Below the pieces are notes generated by a model that searched no databases, had not been told where the DNA came from, and was given only the letters and a program-made list of their open reading frames with translations. Below are positions 34,895 through 47,408 of a DNA stretch of 64,000 nt, piece by piece. Every line of letters starts with the position of its first letter. Position 1 is the stretch's first letter. The stretch covers positions 33,217,631 to 33,281,630 of the forward strand of contig NC_068971.1 in assembly GCF_016808095.1 (NCBI RefSeq), in the 5' to 3' direction. The translations under genes and the position numbers were made by a program. Source of the stretch: Vigna angularis. Lineage: Eukaryota > Streptophyta > Magnoliopsida > Fabales > Fabaceae.

Positions 34895-37059
34895 ATGAGT
34901 TTTCAAGACATCCAAGGTGGACCCCACCCTCAATCTCGCCGGAACCAGTCGCCGGCGCAGGCCGTCGCTGCCGGAATTTTCCAGATCAACACTTCCGTCG
35001 CCACTTTCCGGCGACTCGTTGATGCCGTCGGAACCGTTAAAGACACTCCCGAACACCGTCAGAAGCTGTACCTTCACGTTACCCCCTTTTCTATTCAATT
35101 TTGTTTTTTTTTTTTTGTGTTTTCACTATGGTGTGTTTGGTAGGCACAATACGAGGCAGAGGATATTGCAACAGGTGAAGGATACTTCTGCTAAGCTCAA
35201 ATCCTTGAGTGAATCTGATCGTGGTGCTAATTCCAATGTAGGCTTCTCTTTTCTTGTTATTATTTTTTATGTAATTTTGTTTTTGCTTTCTTTTTCTTTT
35301 ATTTGATGCTTCAAATGTGTGACTTTGAATTTTGTTTACCCACAATTGATCATACCCTGGTTATGCTTCCTGGTTTTGCAAATCACTTTTCTCCTTTTAT
35401 TGCTCTACTATTTTTCTATGCTTGAAAAAACTATGAAGATTTTTGTTTGAATTTTCTCACACTGTGAATATGTTCTTATGTAATCATGATCATTTGTTAC
35501 GTATGTATGTTGACTCTACTAGTAACCATTTCATCCACTTGTGGGTAATTTCGAATTGGTTAGTAAAGATTTTTACACTGAGACTGTTTCAAAATTAAAT
35601 CAGCTAGAATTGTATCTGTGTAAAAAGTAAAAAAGTTTGGATAGATAGCCTTCCATGTTCTTTTTGTAACCCAGGCTAGTCAGAAAATTGAAGATGCTAA
35701 GCTTGCTAGAGATTTTCAAACGACATTGCAAGAGTTTCAGAAAGTACAACAGCTTGCTTCTGAGCGAGAATCTGCTTACACCCCTGCCTCCGCCTCTTCT
35801 ACTTTACCAATAAGGTCAATGAATGTACTTGTATGAAATTTTTTAGAAACACTTCTGGAAGAAAAAAATAAGAGTAAAATAGAAATTAGCTTCTCTAAAC
35901 TGAAATTGGCGCAGAAGCTCAAATAATTTTTCTCTGTTTTTCTTTTTAACTTGTTCGTTAATTTTAGTTTATAAAGAAGCTGTTTTTCTTTATTTTTTTC
36001 TTTCTTAGAAGTGTTTATGAAGAAGGGCATATAATTGTAAAAAAAAATGACTTCTATACTGTTAAAAACCTAATTTCCTTTTTGTTTCCCTTGTGTTTTG
36101 TGCTCTTTTTCATTTCTGTGTAAACAGCTCTGGCTCTGGTGAAGAATCGACTGGAATAGATGTCGAAAGTCAACCTTTTATTAGAGAGCAGAAGAGGTGA
36201 GTCAGTAACATTTCAGCTGGCTCACTGGACCGATTCCATTCAATAATATTTAATCTTTATTTTACCGTTATAGGCAGGCTTATTCAGCTCTTGATTCATG
36301 GTCTGATTTACTTGATCATTGAAATAAAACTATAGGCAAGAGATACTTCTATTGGATAATGAAATATCATTCAACGAGGCCATGATTGATGAAAGAGAAC
36401 AAGGAATTAGAGAGGTAGAAGAGCAAATTGGACAAGCAAATGAAATATTCAAGGACCTTGCTGTTCTTGTTCATGATCAGGGAGTTGTTATTGGTAAACA
36501 AGATTACCATGTTACTTGCTTGTTATTGCCAAAACACTTAGTTATTCTAGTGGTTCATATTTTATGCATAATTATGGCAGATGACATTCAATCAAATATT
36601 GATGCTTCTGCTGGTGCAACAACCCAAGCTAGGGTCCAGCTAGCCAAGGCTTCCAAAAGTGTGAAAACCAAAACCTCATGGGTGAGTCACAAAGATCTTA
36701 TCGTACTAATCCTTTAGTTTTGGCTTTATAGACATCAGAATATGATGCCTCCCATTTCATGTTTTACATCTGGAATTTACTTTTCAGAAATAGTTTAGTA
36801 TTTCTTACTTATGGAATAGCACAGTGCACACTACCCTTACATGTTAACATCTCTGCACGTAACTCAGAAATATATTCCCAGTGTCAGACCAGCACGCAAC
36901 ATTATTATTTTACCAGTAATGCTATTATGTTATTATACTTGTACACCATTCTTATGTTATTTGACTACTCATATAATATTCTTTTCTTTACAGTGTTGGT
37001 GGGTGCTTGTAATTGTTGTTGTTGTGCTGGTCATATTACTTATTGTACTCATTCTTTAG
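34895..37059 (+). CDS. SYP2-type syntaxin (Qa-SNARE), 7 exons, 266 aa
   Basis: Exons 34895-35067, 35144-35237, 35675-35814, 36128-36196, 36336-36493, 36581-36681 and 36994-37059; all introns are GT-AG and the phases add up to 801 nt with a TAG stop. The protein is a tail-anchored t-SNARE of the SYP21/22/23 group, which mediates fusion at prevacuolar and vacuolar membranes with VTI1- and SYP5-type partners (family knowledge). The N-terminus MSFQDIQGG and [11 protein letters not shown] match the group, followed by an Habc-like helical region (about 25-135). The SNARE motif is about 160-240 with the zero-layer Gln at 207 (LVHDQGVVI), and the membrane anchor [11 protein letters not shown]...LIL is 246-266. 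Length is typical. Which paralogue it is cannot be told from the window. Confidence 0.93.
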
Positions 37060-38366
37060 TGTGCAAGTGCATACAACTGGGAAGGATTTTTTGTCCCGTA
37101 TTTGGTGTGTTTTGTGGTGTGAAGAGTGTTTTGACCAAAGGAAAGTGTTGGAAAGTACAGCAATGCAGTTTGATATATTGACTGCATCTGCAGCTGGAAG
37201 TTGGAAGAGGATAGTGAGGCAAAGTGGTTTCATTAAGAAATATTGTCTTGTGTGTAATATTGACTAGTGCATGAATACACAAGGAAAAAAACAAGAGAAA
37301 ACTCATGAAGAATCACAAGCTGTGTATGATAAGGAACAAAGGAACTTCTTTACTAAAAAAATAAGTCTTTGTTTTCTTTCTTTAATATTTGTGGAAAGTT
37401 AATTTCTTATTAAATTGATACCAATAATCGTGGATACAACTTATGTTTACGCAAAACAAATATGCTACTAATAAGGAAAATAAATCACATTAACCAGAAG
37501 TAGATAAAAAAAAAGGAAATAAAATAACATAGGGTTGTTTCTAAAAAGTAAATTTATTCTAATTCGGATTTATTATTGATGGCCTCAACAAAATGGTCAT
37601 TTATCGAAACAATACTATCACATTAGAAAAAGAGAACGGTAAATTTGTAGTAGTATCATAACAAACTGCATTCGTTGTCAAAACGAAAGAGGAAAACAGG
37701 AGGGTGACGAGGATGGATGGCAACGGGTATATTTCATTTCAATATTTAAAGTAAAATTTCATTCTCCTTTTTTATATTAGATTTTTGTTTTATCTTGATT
37801 TTGAATGGAAAATATGTATATGTATTTAAGTCTATATTTTCTTATTTATTATTTTAAATATTAATTAAATATTTTTTACAAAAAAATAAAAATCATGAAA
37901 AGAAAAAATACATAATTTTTTCTTTTATATCAAATATTAAAATTTTATATTGGAGATGATGTTAATTCTTTAAATGGATTAGTTTCATATCTTATTGAGG
38001 GAAAATCTTTTCTATAAATATGCATAATAAATATCAAATGTATACTCTAGAAATATGCTATGAAATTAATTATTAAAGAAAAACTATTACAGGTGTTTTA
38101 GATTATCTAAAATATTAAAAGTATTTTAGTAATTTAAAACAAGAATGAGAATTGAGATGGGTGCCAATATGTATATATTTATTTTGTCATCTTATCTAAT
38201 TTAAAAATAATTAGTTATTATCACTCGTAATCAATTTTTAAAATTGAGACTATTTAAAGAATACCTACAATAATAGGATGACAAATTAATTTGTTTTTAC
38301 GAATATTTTTTGAATTTGTCTTTGTGGTTAATATCTAATTTTTTTAATTAGATATGAAAATAATAA

Positions 38367-38370
<4 letters not shown>

Positions 38371-38444
<74 letters not shown>
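38371..38444. repeat. (AT)n microsatellite
   Basis: About 37 uninterrupted AT units. Confidence 0.95.
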
Positions 38445-38449
<5 letters not shown>

Positions 38450-38491
38450 TCGTCCTATTTTCATTTAAATTACTAAAGCATAACATGAAAA

Positions 38492-38495
<4 letters not shown>

Positions 38496-38571
<76 letters not shown>
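38496..38571. repeat. (TA)n microsatellite
   Basis: About 38 units, only about 50 bp from the previous tract. The two can pair with themselves or each other. Confidence 0.95.
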
Positions 38572-38574
<3 letters not shown>

Positions 38575-40800
38575 CATGAAAATACTATACTTTCAATTTT
38601 AATTTTAAGTATTTAATCATGTAAACCTTTCATTATTAGGTAATATAAAAAATATATATTTTTTCTTTACCTTTTTTTTGTCTTTAATTTTTTTTTTCAT
38701 TTGAAGAATTTTTGTTTCGTTAAATCCATTTTCATTATCTATGGTTTAACTAGTTTGATATTTGAAAGTTTTCTCGTAACACCAAATTATTTTTCATTTT
38801 ATGATACTCTTAATTATACATTTACAATTTCGTTCAATGGTTCATTAAAATGTTTCTAGGACTCACATATGATCAATTTTACTCTTTTTAATATTTTTAT
38901 ATGTTACGTAAAATATTGTTTTGATATTTTTATATAATTATTTTATCTTAACTCATTATCACTACAATCCTACAAAGATATTTTTTCATTATAATATAAT
39001 AATCTAATATCATTGAATCATCTATATCATCATTAAAATATTAAAATATGAGATATCTATATCTAAATTCAAGTTATTATTAGTTTAATATTATTTTCTT
39101 TATGCGATTTTTTTCAAATGATATATTATAATATTTATTATAAAAAAAAATTCATTAGAATATAGATAATGTAAGTAAAAAGATATATAAAATATTTTTA
39201 AACTTGAACATTTGTTTTCCTTTTAAAATATTTTTAAAAAATATTGAACGTTATCAACTTTATTTCATTAACATTTGCAAAATTAATAGATATTTTGATT
39301 TTCATAAAATTTTATTTATGTGCCTTAGTATGTAGGAGTTGATCCTAATGCTCTCTAACTATAATTCTTATTAATTACCATTAATTTTATTCAACAATTT
39401 TAGATAAATATTGTAAGGGTCTGATAAATTATTAGGCCATTGGGCCTTACATGGGGGCAAATAGGCCCATCACTCTAAGGCTAACCAGACCTTAGAAAGG
39501 GTTCTCAGATTTCTAACTTTTCTGAGCTCTTTTCTCTCTCTAAACTCTTGTGTTCTAAAGCTTTATCTGCCTTCTCTCTAGATTTCCAACTCTCTGAACC
39601 GTGAGAATTTGAGATAGGCGCTACCCAAGCGTTCGTGGCATAGAGAGCCTCATTTCTACCAAACGTTTTCTCCGTTCCGACCGGTAAGTCGTTTTTCCCT
39701 TTTTCATTCGCTGTCTTTGAGCCTAGGGCATGCAACGTTATTGGTTGCATGTCACCAGTGAAGTTTCCTTTTCATACTCTCTGTCAAATCGAGCTCTAAG
39801 AGTTGTTGATGTCACCACTTGGGTAGTTTATAGGGTGTGGTGGAATTTTCGTGGTGTGAGACACCATAAAGGAGTGCTCCTGTGAGCTTGGTAGTTCAAC
39901 TCTGAGGTAAGGGGAGCTAGTTATTTTTGGTTGAAATTAATTTATGAGATATATGCATGTTGAATCCTGAATTGGTGGATTGATTTAAATTGTTATGTAC
40001 CTGTTGAGTATAAATTGGCTTGTGTTATGATGCTGGAAAATTGTGCATGTAAAAATGTATTGGTGGTAAGTTGTTATGATGGAATTGATTGCTGAAATAT
40101 AGATGGGTTTAGTGAAGATAAAAGGAATGGAGTTTTCTGCATATTTAACATATCAGTACGGGTACTGTAAGAACTTTTGTTTGAGAAATATAAAAAAAGG
40201 AAGAAAAGGGTTTCGTGAGAATTAAAGTGATGTATAACCTTTGGGTAATTGGAGTCTAGGACACATAGTACAGTTTGCAGGATTTTATGAGAGTACGTTG
40301 TTGGTAGGATAGAGGAAGCTTAAAAACCTGAGTTGGCACATCCCTGATCATAGAGCAGCCCTAGCCTGGTCCAGTCAGTTGTGACTAGTCATATGTGCTG
40401 GCGTCGAAGGTGAGTTTGATGCCTTCAGACATCTGGGTCCTCTCTGGTGACCAATTGGGGTAGAATTTGAGAGTTAGGGGTTCTGGGTATAATTGGGCTA
40501 TTGGGGCAGTTTTAGCAAGTGGATTGTGACTTGTTTGAGTCACCAAATTGGTCAGAATAGGTACAAAGTGTTAGAATTGGGTTTGGGGTCCTCTAGTTAT
40601 TGAGTTAGATGTTTTGGAGTAGAAATTGAGTTTGTTTAGTACATCTAATTCCTATCCAAATGACCAATGCAATACTTTACTTTCATCTATAAACATGTTT
40701 CATATCAATATTAGTGTTACAGATTTTAGTTTGTTCATTTGGATATGTCTAAGATGCACCAAAACCAGAAAAATCACGTTGTGGTAAAAAACTGATAAGA

Positions 40801-40903
40801 ATAATCGATTATCTCACTTGATAATCGATTATTTTAGTCAGAGCGTTGTATCCTCTTCAAATCTCTCGAAAATAATCGATTATCACATATGATAATCGAT
40901 TAT
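40801..40903. repeat. Two ATAATCGATTAT pairs, 20-bp register
   Basis: Exact 12-mers start at 40801/40821 and 40872/40892; 8-bp spacers CTCACTTG and CACATATG. Confidence 0.95.
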
Positions 40904-41302
40904 TGTCGTCGAAAAATCACCCAGGACAGTTTTGGGTGGTTTTCGGGGTTCCGGATATCATTTTTGGACGTTCTTTATGTCGTTCTGGGGGGTTTTGACC
41001 CTTCCGGAGCCATTGGTGAGGGTCTCCAAGCTGTTTGAATTACTTAAGTATTGATAATTAAAAGTCCTAAAGAAATTTGTGTTAATAAGTGATGGTTTTG
41101 TGAAAGTATGTAATGTATGAGTTGTTTTTATGACATGGTTGATGTTGTTTGACTGTCAAGATGTATGTATGTCTATATAACTGATTTGGGTGGCTTGATT
41201 TTGCAACATGATTGAGGGTATGTTGTATTGTGGGTGAATTATAGTTTGGAAGTATGTATTGAACAAAATTGTGATTGGCGTAAGTGTAACAGTATGGTTG
41301 AT

Positions 41303-41573
41303 GGACGTAATTCCATGGATCTCAAAGGGAGGTCACATGGTGGTGCCCTATGTTATGGACGTAATTCCATGGATCTCAAAGGAAGGTTACATGGTGGTGC
41401 CCTATGTTATGGACGTAATTCCATGGATCTCAAAGGGAGGTCACATGGTGGTGCCCTATGTTATGGACGTAATTCCATGGATCTCAAAGGGAGGTTACAT
41501 GGTTGTACCCTATGTTATTGGACGTAATTCCATGATCTTCAAGGAGAAGATTCATGGTGGTGCCCTGAATGTT
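41303..41573 (+). repeat. 54-bp minisatellite, 4 units plus a diverged fifth
   Basis: GGACGTAATTCCATGGATCT starts at 41303, 41357, 41411 and 41465, then a diverged copy at 41520. As 54 is a multiple of three, two frames stay open through the array (GRNSMDLKGRSHGGALCY and a second); this is a by-product of the repeat, not evidence of a gene. Confidence 0.95.
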
Positions 41574-42272
41574 TAGAATGATTTGCATGGTAGCTTAGTC
41601 TTGGGGGTTTTCCTAACGCTCCAATGGTCTTTCATTCTCAAGTAGAGAGGATTGATCCATGTGGTGAGGAGTAGCAGGAGGTCCTAGTCTTGGGTGCTTC
41701 CGGTATGACCCAAGGTGAGTGATAACGGACTAACCTCGTGAGTATGGTAGGGTGAAACCCATTGGCAATGGCTTTGCAAAGCAGTAGAGGCCACCACGAG
41801 TGCATAACCCGCCATAGCTCGGCAATCATTCTAGTCCAGACGAGTCGGTTTATAATGCAACAAGTCTTGTAATGTCATTTACCATGTTTTGAGTGAACTA
41901 TGCATGCTGTGTGTGTGACTGTATAACATGATTTTTGTATATCTAGCTCACCCTTCTTCTTGTGTTTGTCTGTTGTTTGTGTCGTGTTTCTGTTGCAATG
42001 ATCATCCACTTGGATGTGAGCAGAGGTGGATGAGGTACCCTGGAGCAGGCCTTTGATGGTGATGATGTTGCAGCTTAGTTTGTTTAGGATTTCTTAGTTA
42101 AGTTATTCTATCTTGAAATACTCTCATGGGTGTTTAAAGTTTTAAATTATAGCCATTTTTGGGATGACTGTAATTATTAAGACTTAGCTGCAAGTTTGAC
42201 TCCTAACTGTTCTCCTATATCAGAATTGTGGACTACCATAATATATATTTGTTATATTTTTGGGATGTTACA

Positions 42273-43217
42273 AATATAATAATTCCTAATCTATACCATT
42301 AATTTATAATCTATACCATTAATTTATATTCAATAATTAAACCCTAATATTTCTAATTAGGAATTGAACCCTAGTGTTCTCTAACAATAATTCCTATTAA
42401 TTACCATTAATTTTATTCAACAATTTTGGAAAAATATAACATTTCCTAATAATCTATACCATTAATTTATTTTCAATAATGAAACCCTAATATTTCTAAT
42501 TAATTTACACTATCTCCCAAGTTTGTAAAAAATATCAATCATGTTCATGTTGTTGGTGACTTGATTCACAAAACATTATTCTTGAAGATCCTAATATGAA
42601 AAGAGAGTTTCATCACATTATTGCAAAAGTCGTTTAAATCTCCTAGAGAAATATAAGAAGCTAAGTATGAAATTTTCTTGGATATTTTGAAAGTCGAAGG
42701 TATTATTAAAAAGTTTGGTGCTACAAGGTTTAGAGCATTATTTGCTAAATCAATATTGTAATCCGACTTAAACCACAATGAATTAACATATTAGTAAGTT
42801 AACTTGCTTATAAATATTTTATTTTTGTAATTTATTTTATATATTTGTTGTAATATAATGAAAGTGGGTTATTCGATTTATTTTTTTATAATAGTGGAAC
42901 AAAGTATCACCTAATTATTCAAATATTATTATAAAAATAGAAGTTGAAAATTAAAGTATTAATGTACATAATTTGAAAAATAAATAAATTAAACATCCAA
43001 ATTATTCAAACATTATTTAATAACATTCTAGTATTTAAAAAAATCAAATTATAAACATACACAAGCTAGAAGTAGTAAATAATTACAATAAAAAACATAT
43101 AAAAATTGTAAAAAAATTAATAAAATGTTGTTGGTGGTGGGTTACAGGTCAATCCACCTTCAAAACAACTTGAACCCATTTAACTAATGGGTTAAGTATG
43201 TTGGGTTCAATTCAACC
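42273..43217. other. AT-rich intergenic DNA with a 160-bp duplication
   Basis: TTAATTACCATTAATTTTAT occurs at 39371 and 42397; allowing for the LTR insertion the copies are about 160 bp apart. Blocks ACCCTAATATTTCTAATTA and TCTATACCATTAATTTAT are also repeated. No gene. Confidence 0.7.
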
Positions 43218-44307
43218 TAGGGATGACAAAAAAACCTGCGTCTGCGAATACTTATATGGATAAAATCTACGACATATAATTGGTATCCATAAGTTGCGGA
43301 TAATGGATATTTTAATACCCGCTTATAAACAGGTCGGGTGCGGGTATTATACTACTCGACCCACAGCTACATGTTACTTGCAAAAAATAAAAATAAAAAT
43401 TTAACTTATATTTTATTTAATTAAATTAAATTTCAAATAATTTTTTATTTTTATTTTATTATATTAAAATTAAATTTTAATTTATATTTTATTTTATTTA
43501 TATTAAATTGTATATATTTTTTTATAATTTTATTTTAAAAATGTATAAATTATATATTTTTTAATATCTATGAGTATTCGTGGATACCTGCGGGTTTTAA
43601 AATATCCATTGAATTTTCTGAAACGGGTATCTACGTGGGTAGCAGGTAGGGATGACAACGGGTTGGGTTGGGCACGGATATTGCCTACCCGCAACCCGAC
43701 CCGACAAAAAAAAATTCACCTGCTACCCTACTCACTATCCGTACGGATACTTGCTTAAAAAATATCTGCGGATATTTTAAAACCTGCAGATATCCGTGGA
43801 TACCCGCGGAAACCCGCAAATATTTAAAAAAAATATATTTTTATAAAATATTATAATAAAACTTAAATAAAATTACAAAAAATATATAAAATATAATATA
43901 TAATATATATTAAATTTAATATAAATTAAAATTTAATTTTAATTATATTTAACCTTATAAAATATAAATTAATGTTAATTTTAATTAAATTTAACTTAAT
44001 AAAATATAAATTAAATTTTTATTTTTATTTTTTGTGAGTAGCGGATATCCGCGGGTACGGATAGTATAATACCCGCACCCGACCCGTTTATAAGCGGATA
44101 TTAAAAAACCCGCTACTCGCAACCCGCGGGTAGTAAATATTCGCGGGTACCAACTATCCGTCGCGGATTTTATCTGCGGATATCCGCGGGCGCGGATTTT
44201 TTTGCCATCCCTAGTAGCGGGAGGGTTGCGGGTGGAGTTTTCATTTTGCAAGTTGGGTTGTGGGTAGGCACTATCTCTACCCAACTCGACCGGTTGTCAT
44301 CCCTAAT
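43218..44307. mobile_element. Interleaved foldback elements (GGGATGAC ends)
   Basis: CTAGGGATGACAAAAAAACC at 43218 faces its inverse ending near 44214; a second pair, TAGGGATGACAACGGG at 43645, faces its inverse ending near 44307. Both are filled with GCGGGTA/TACCCGC runs and an AT-rich middle. No transposase. Possibly hAT-type MITEs; the class is not proven. Confidence 0.6.
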
Positions 44308-44445
44308 TCAACCCATATTTAAAAACTAAAACATTGCTAACACAACTCGACTCAAACCCGTGGTGAGTCAGGTTGACTCACATGTCAAAACCCATTTTGA
44401 CATCTTTATTGAGTAGGTAAACTCAATACCCTAATTAGTAACATT

Positions 44446-44539
44446 AGGATGTACTTGCAAGGCTTATGAGATTCTTAAGAGGTTTAATGGGTTATGTGAT
44501 TGAATATTGTGGTTTCTTGTTGTACCAAAAGGGTACAAT
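44446..44539 (+). pseudogene. Copia RNase H fragment
   Basis: The plus strand reads LARLMRFLRGLMGYVIEY, clearly like [18 protein letters not shown] in the intact Copia at about 27545-27600. It is cut at 44540 by an LTR. Confidence 0.65.
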
Positions 44540-45850
44540 TGTAACGCCCCAATTCAGGGTGATCATGAATTATATTTAAAGTTAAGATGTTTCAAAGTTC
44601 TTATAATGCGTAAAAAATGGTGTTAATTAAAAACTTCGACATTTAAAACATGCTGAATTAAAACAAAGTCTTAACTTTATCAAAAATATTATTCAATTAC
44701 ATAATTCTAAAATTAATAAATAAAGAAAGAAATAAAATAAACCTAATTACTCCTAAAATTTATAGTACAAAAACCTTCAATAAACCAAGTCTTTTCCCCA
44801 GTCTCTATCATGCATCTGGAGCATCCCTTGCCCTTATAACCAAAGGTCATACGATCATTGCAAGACACAAACACAAACACAAGCAAGTATGGGTAAGCTA
44901 CCGTTAACACAACCAATAACAATATAATATATACATAGCAAATAAGCACAACTTAACAAAAAATATTCATCTACAACGCTATCCTTACTAGCATCATCAT
45001 TTCTACACCATGATCGTCGTCAACATCTTCATCAGCCATATCATGACCATACCATCAATGTCATCATTATCAACACAGTTTCCAAACACATTGTCATCAT
45101 GAAAACATCATCATGAAGTACCTTGCTCTATCACTTGTACCCAACCTCACACACCTGTTATATCAAACAGGATGGTTCAAGTCGTCCCACCCTCATAAAT
45201 AAAGGACCTGTTTTCTTGCTCTACAAGAACTTACGAGTAAAAAGATCGAAGCATCGCACACTAGACACTATACTCAACAAAGGAACTAGAGTCTAAGCAA
45301 AACATCATTCCCCTCTTCCCACATCGCATGGCCGAAAAGGGTGCAACACTCGAACCCCACTCTCTTCCCACATCGCATAATCGAAGAGAACCTCTTTCCT
45401 GTATCACATAGTTGAAAACCCAAAACCCAGGATTTATAAGGTACAAAATAGACACACCCATCTCCTCACACGTATACTACTAACAGGTAAAACCCACATA
45501 CTCTTAACTTCACCCTCAAAAGTATATTAAATCATAACCTATTACATTCATCTTCCCATATTGCTATAACAACTCCTAATCACATGAAGTCAACCAAACA
45601 CAAATATAATAGTCAAACTAAATACTAATCACATCTCCCTTTTTTCACCATACATAAAACAAATTATAAAGTTCATCCATATTCCAATATGAGTCCAATG
45701 TGGACCACCCATGGGTTCCACTTAGAGAATAGGTCACAAAAGTATACCACTCAACATCAAGCCAAAAAATAATTCAATTATTCATCCATATACTTATTGT
45801 AAACCCATTATTTTTCTTTTCAAGCCCATTGTTTTCTGATTATTATCCTA
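44540..45850 (-). mobile_element. LTR fragment, minus strand
   Basis: Starts TGTAACGCCCC. The block at 44800-44900, on the minus strand, matches the solo LTR near 41940-42000 (ACCC-TTCTTGTGTTTG, then TGCAATGATC). The start of the LTR is not found; other repeat sequence begins near 45850. No gene. Confidence 0.5.
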
Positions 45851-46060
45851 TTTTAATGTTATTTGATTAAACTTCAAAACATGAGAAGTTTAGGCGTTTA
45901 GACAATTTTGTCTTTAACAGGAGTGACTAGAATACTCAACCAGGTTTAAGTTATACTTGGATGCTAGGAGTGGCTAAAATACTCAACCAAGAGTGAGTTA
46001 TACTCGGGTGCTCGAAGTGGCTAGAATACTTAACTAGGAGTGAGTTAAACTCGTTGTAAT
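45851..46060 (+). repeat. Dispersed repeat copy 2 with a 47-bp tandem repeat
   Basis: 45851-45915 matches 33045-33110. Three copies of a unit with GAGTGGCTAAAATACTCAAC start near 45921, 45968 and 46014. It may be part of a retrotransposon LTR. Confidence 0.6.
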
Positions 46061-47408
46061 CTTGAAAAGATTAATGGAACATCTTAAGAGTTCTTAAGAG
46101 AGAACTATATGTAGCTCAAATTTGAGTGAACTAGTATAAATATTGTGTCTTAATGCTTTCTTCTTTTAAACTATTGTTAAGTTTTTTATGTCATAGTCTG
46201 AAAGAGTTTATATTTGTTAATCTTACATAAATGATGTCTAAACATAATTCACGTTTGCATACTATTATTAAAAACCATTAGATGCTGCTTTGTGAAAGTG
46301 ACGAAACGACAGAGAATAGTGACTAACAATGTTAGAAAACACAAAAAAGGCACTTGAAAGAATTAAGATTAAGAAAGTAGGACCGAAGTACTCACTAATT
46401 TGAAAGACAAAATTTGTATAACCGTTAAACGAACAACAAAGACAATACTAAAAGAAACTCAAATAACTTACTTTAATATTATGTTGAGATTAAAATGCAC
46501 AAATGTATTTTTAAAAAGCTTAAAAGATTTCTCTCATATTTTTTTATTTATAATAAAATAAAACTAATACAAGAATATATGAAAGATTAATGGACATTAC
46601 TAGATTTTTATATATAGAACTAGTTACGACTATATATATAACTAATAAATAGTCTAGTATTATACAGACTTAACGATGATTCTAACCTGTGAATTAAGAA
46701 AAAGTAATTGTTGACCTTCTACATTAAATCAAATTATTTTTACACGTTTAAAATGTTTGATTTTATATAGTTAATTTTTTTATCGTAACATAATTTTAAC
46801 ATGGCATATAATAAATAATAAATTTAGTCATCTTATTCTCTATAAAAAAACATAAACTAAAATAATAATACATTTATACTTTTATTTATAAAAAAACTTA
46901 TCAAACAAGTTTTAAATACCCCTAAAACCACTTTATTAATTTTGTTCTGTCTTGTCTCTTTACAAATATTCTCTCCCAATGGTCAACGTTTCATTTCATG
47001 TTTTATATCGTCAAAAGTTTTTATTATCTCACACCTCATTTGATATATCTAATTGACCCATTTAATACATAGACGATTTCAAATTCTATTCATCTTTAAT
47101 ATAAATAAATCAAAAGAAAACATATAAAAACATATACTAAAGATTGTATTGAATTTAAAATTAATATACTCGTTAATATGTATTAAATAATAAAAATTGA
47201 ACTTCAGAAAATAAAATTATATTATAAAATAATAATAATAATTTATATTAAGCTAGAAAAGAAAGAGGAAGGATGAAGATGCAGATCCCCAGTGGGGTTC
47301 GCATCTGTATCTGCTACTAACCAAAGAACACAAGGAAAGAAACCAAGGAAAAGGTAGTGTATGAGAGTGTGCGAAAGAGAGAGCGCGTGAGAGATTATAG
47401 TACCAAAA
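46061..47408. other. Intergenic DNA upstream of the DUF716 gene
   Basis: AT-rich, no gene seen. The last ~130 bp are purine-rich and probably hold the 5' untranslated region. Confidence 0.5.

Larger units (their letters stand above)
37060..39411. other. Syntaxin 3' end and AT-rich intergenic DNA
   Basis: 37060 to about 37400 is the likely 3' untranslated region. The rest is AT-rich with two long (AT)n tracts and no gene. Confidence 0.6.
39412..42272 (+). mobile_element. Solo LTR (2861 bp) with AATAT target duplication
   Basis: Starts TGTAAGGGTC and ends GATGTTACA, flanked by AATAT (39407-39411 and 42273-42277). No gag or pol, so a single LTR left by recombination is the simplest reading. 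A tandem duplicate of the target at about 42362-42470 lacks the insertion. It contains palindrome pairs at 40801-40903 and a 54-bp minisatellite at 41303-41573. The family is unknown; LTRs this long fit Ogre/Tat-type elements, which is inference. Confidence 0.85.

Noticed and set aside
36759..37306. Additional small genes over the syntaxin gene's last exon
   Set aside because: They overlap the last intron, the anchor exon and the 3' untranslated region; the seven-exon model explains the region.
41228..41576. Repeat-protein gene
   Set aside because: Two frames stay open only because the 54-bp unit is a multiple of three; lies in a solo LTR.
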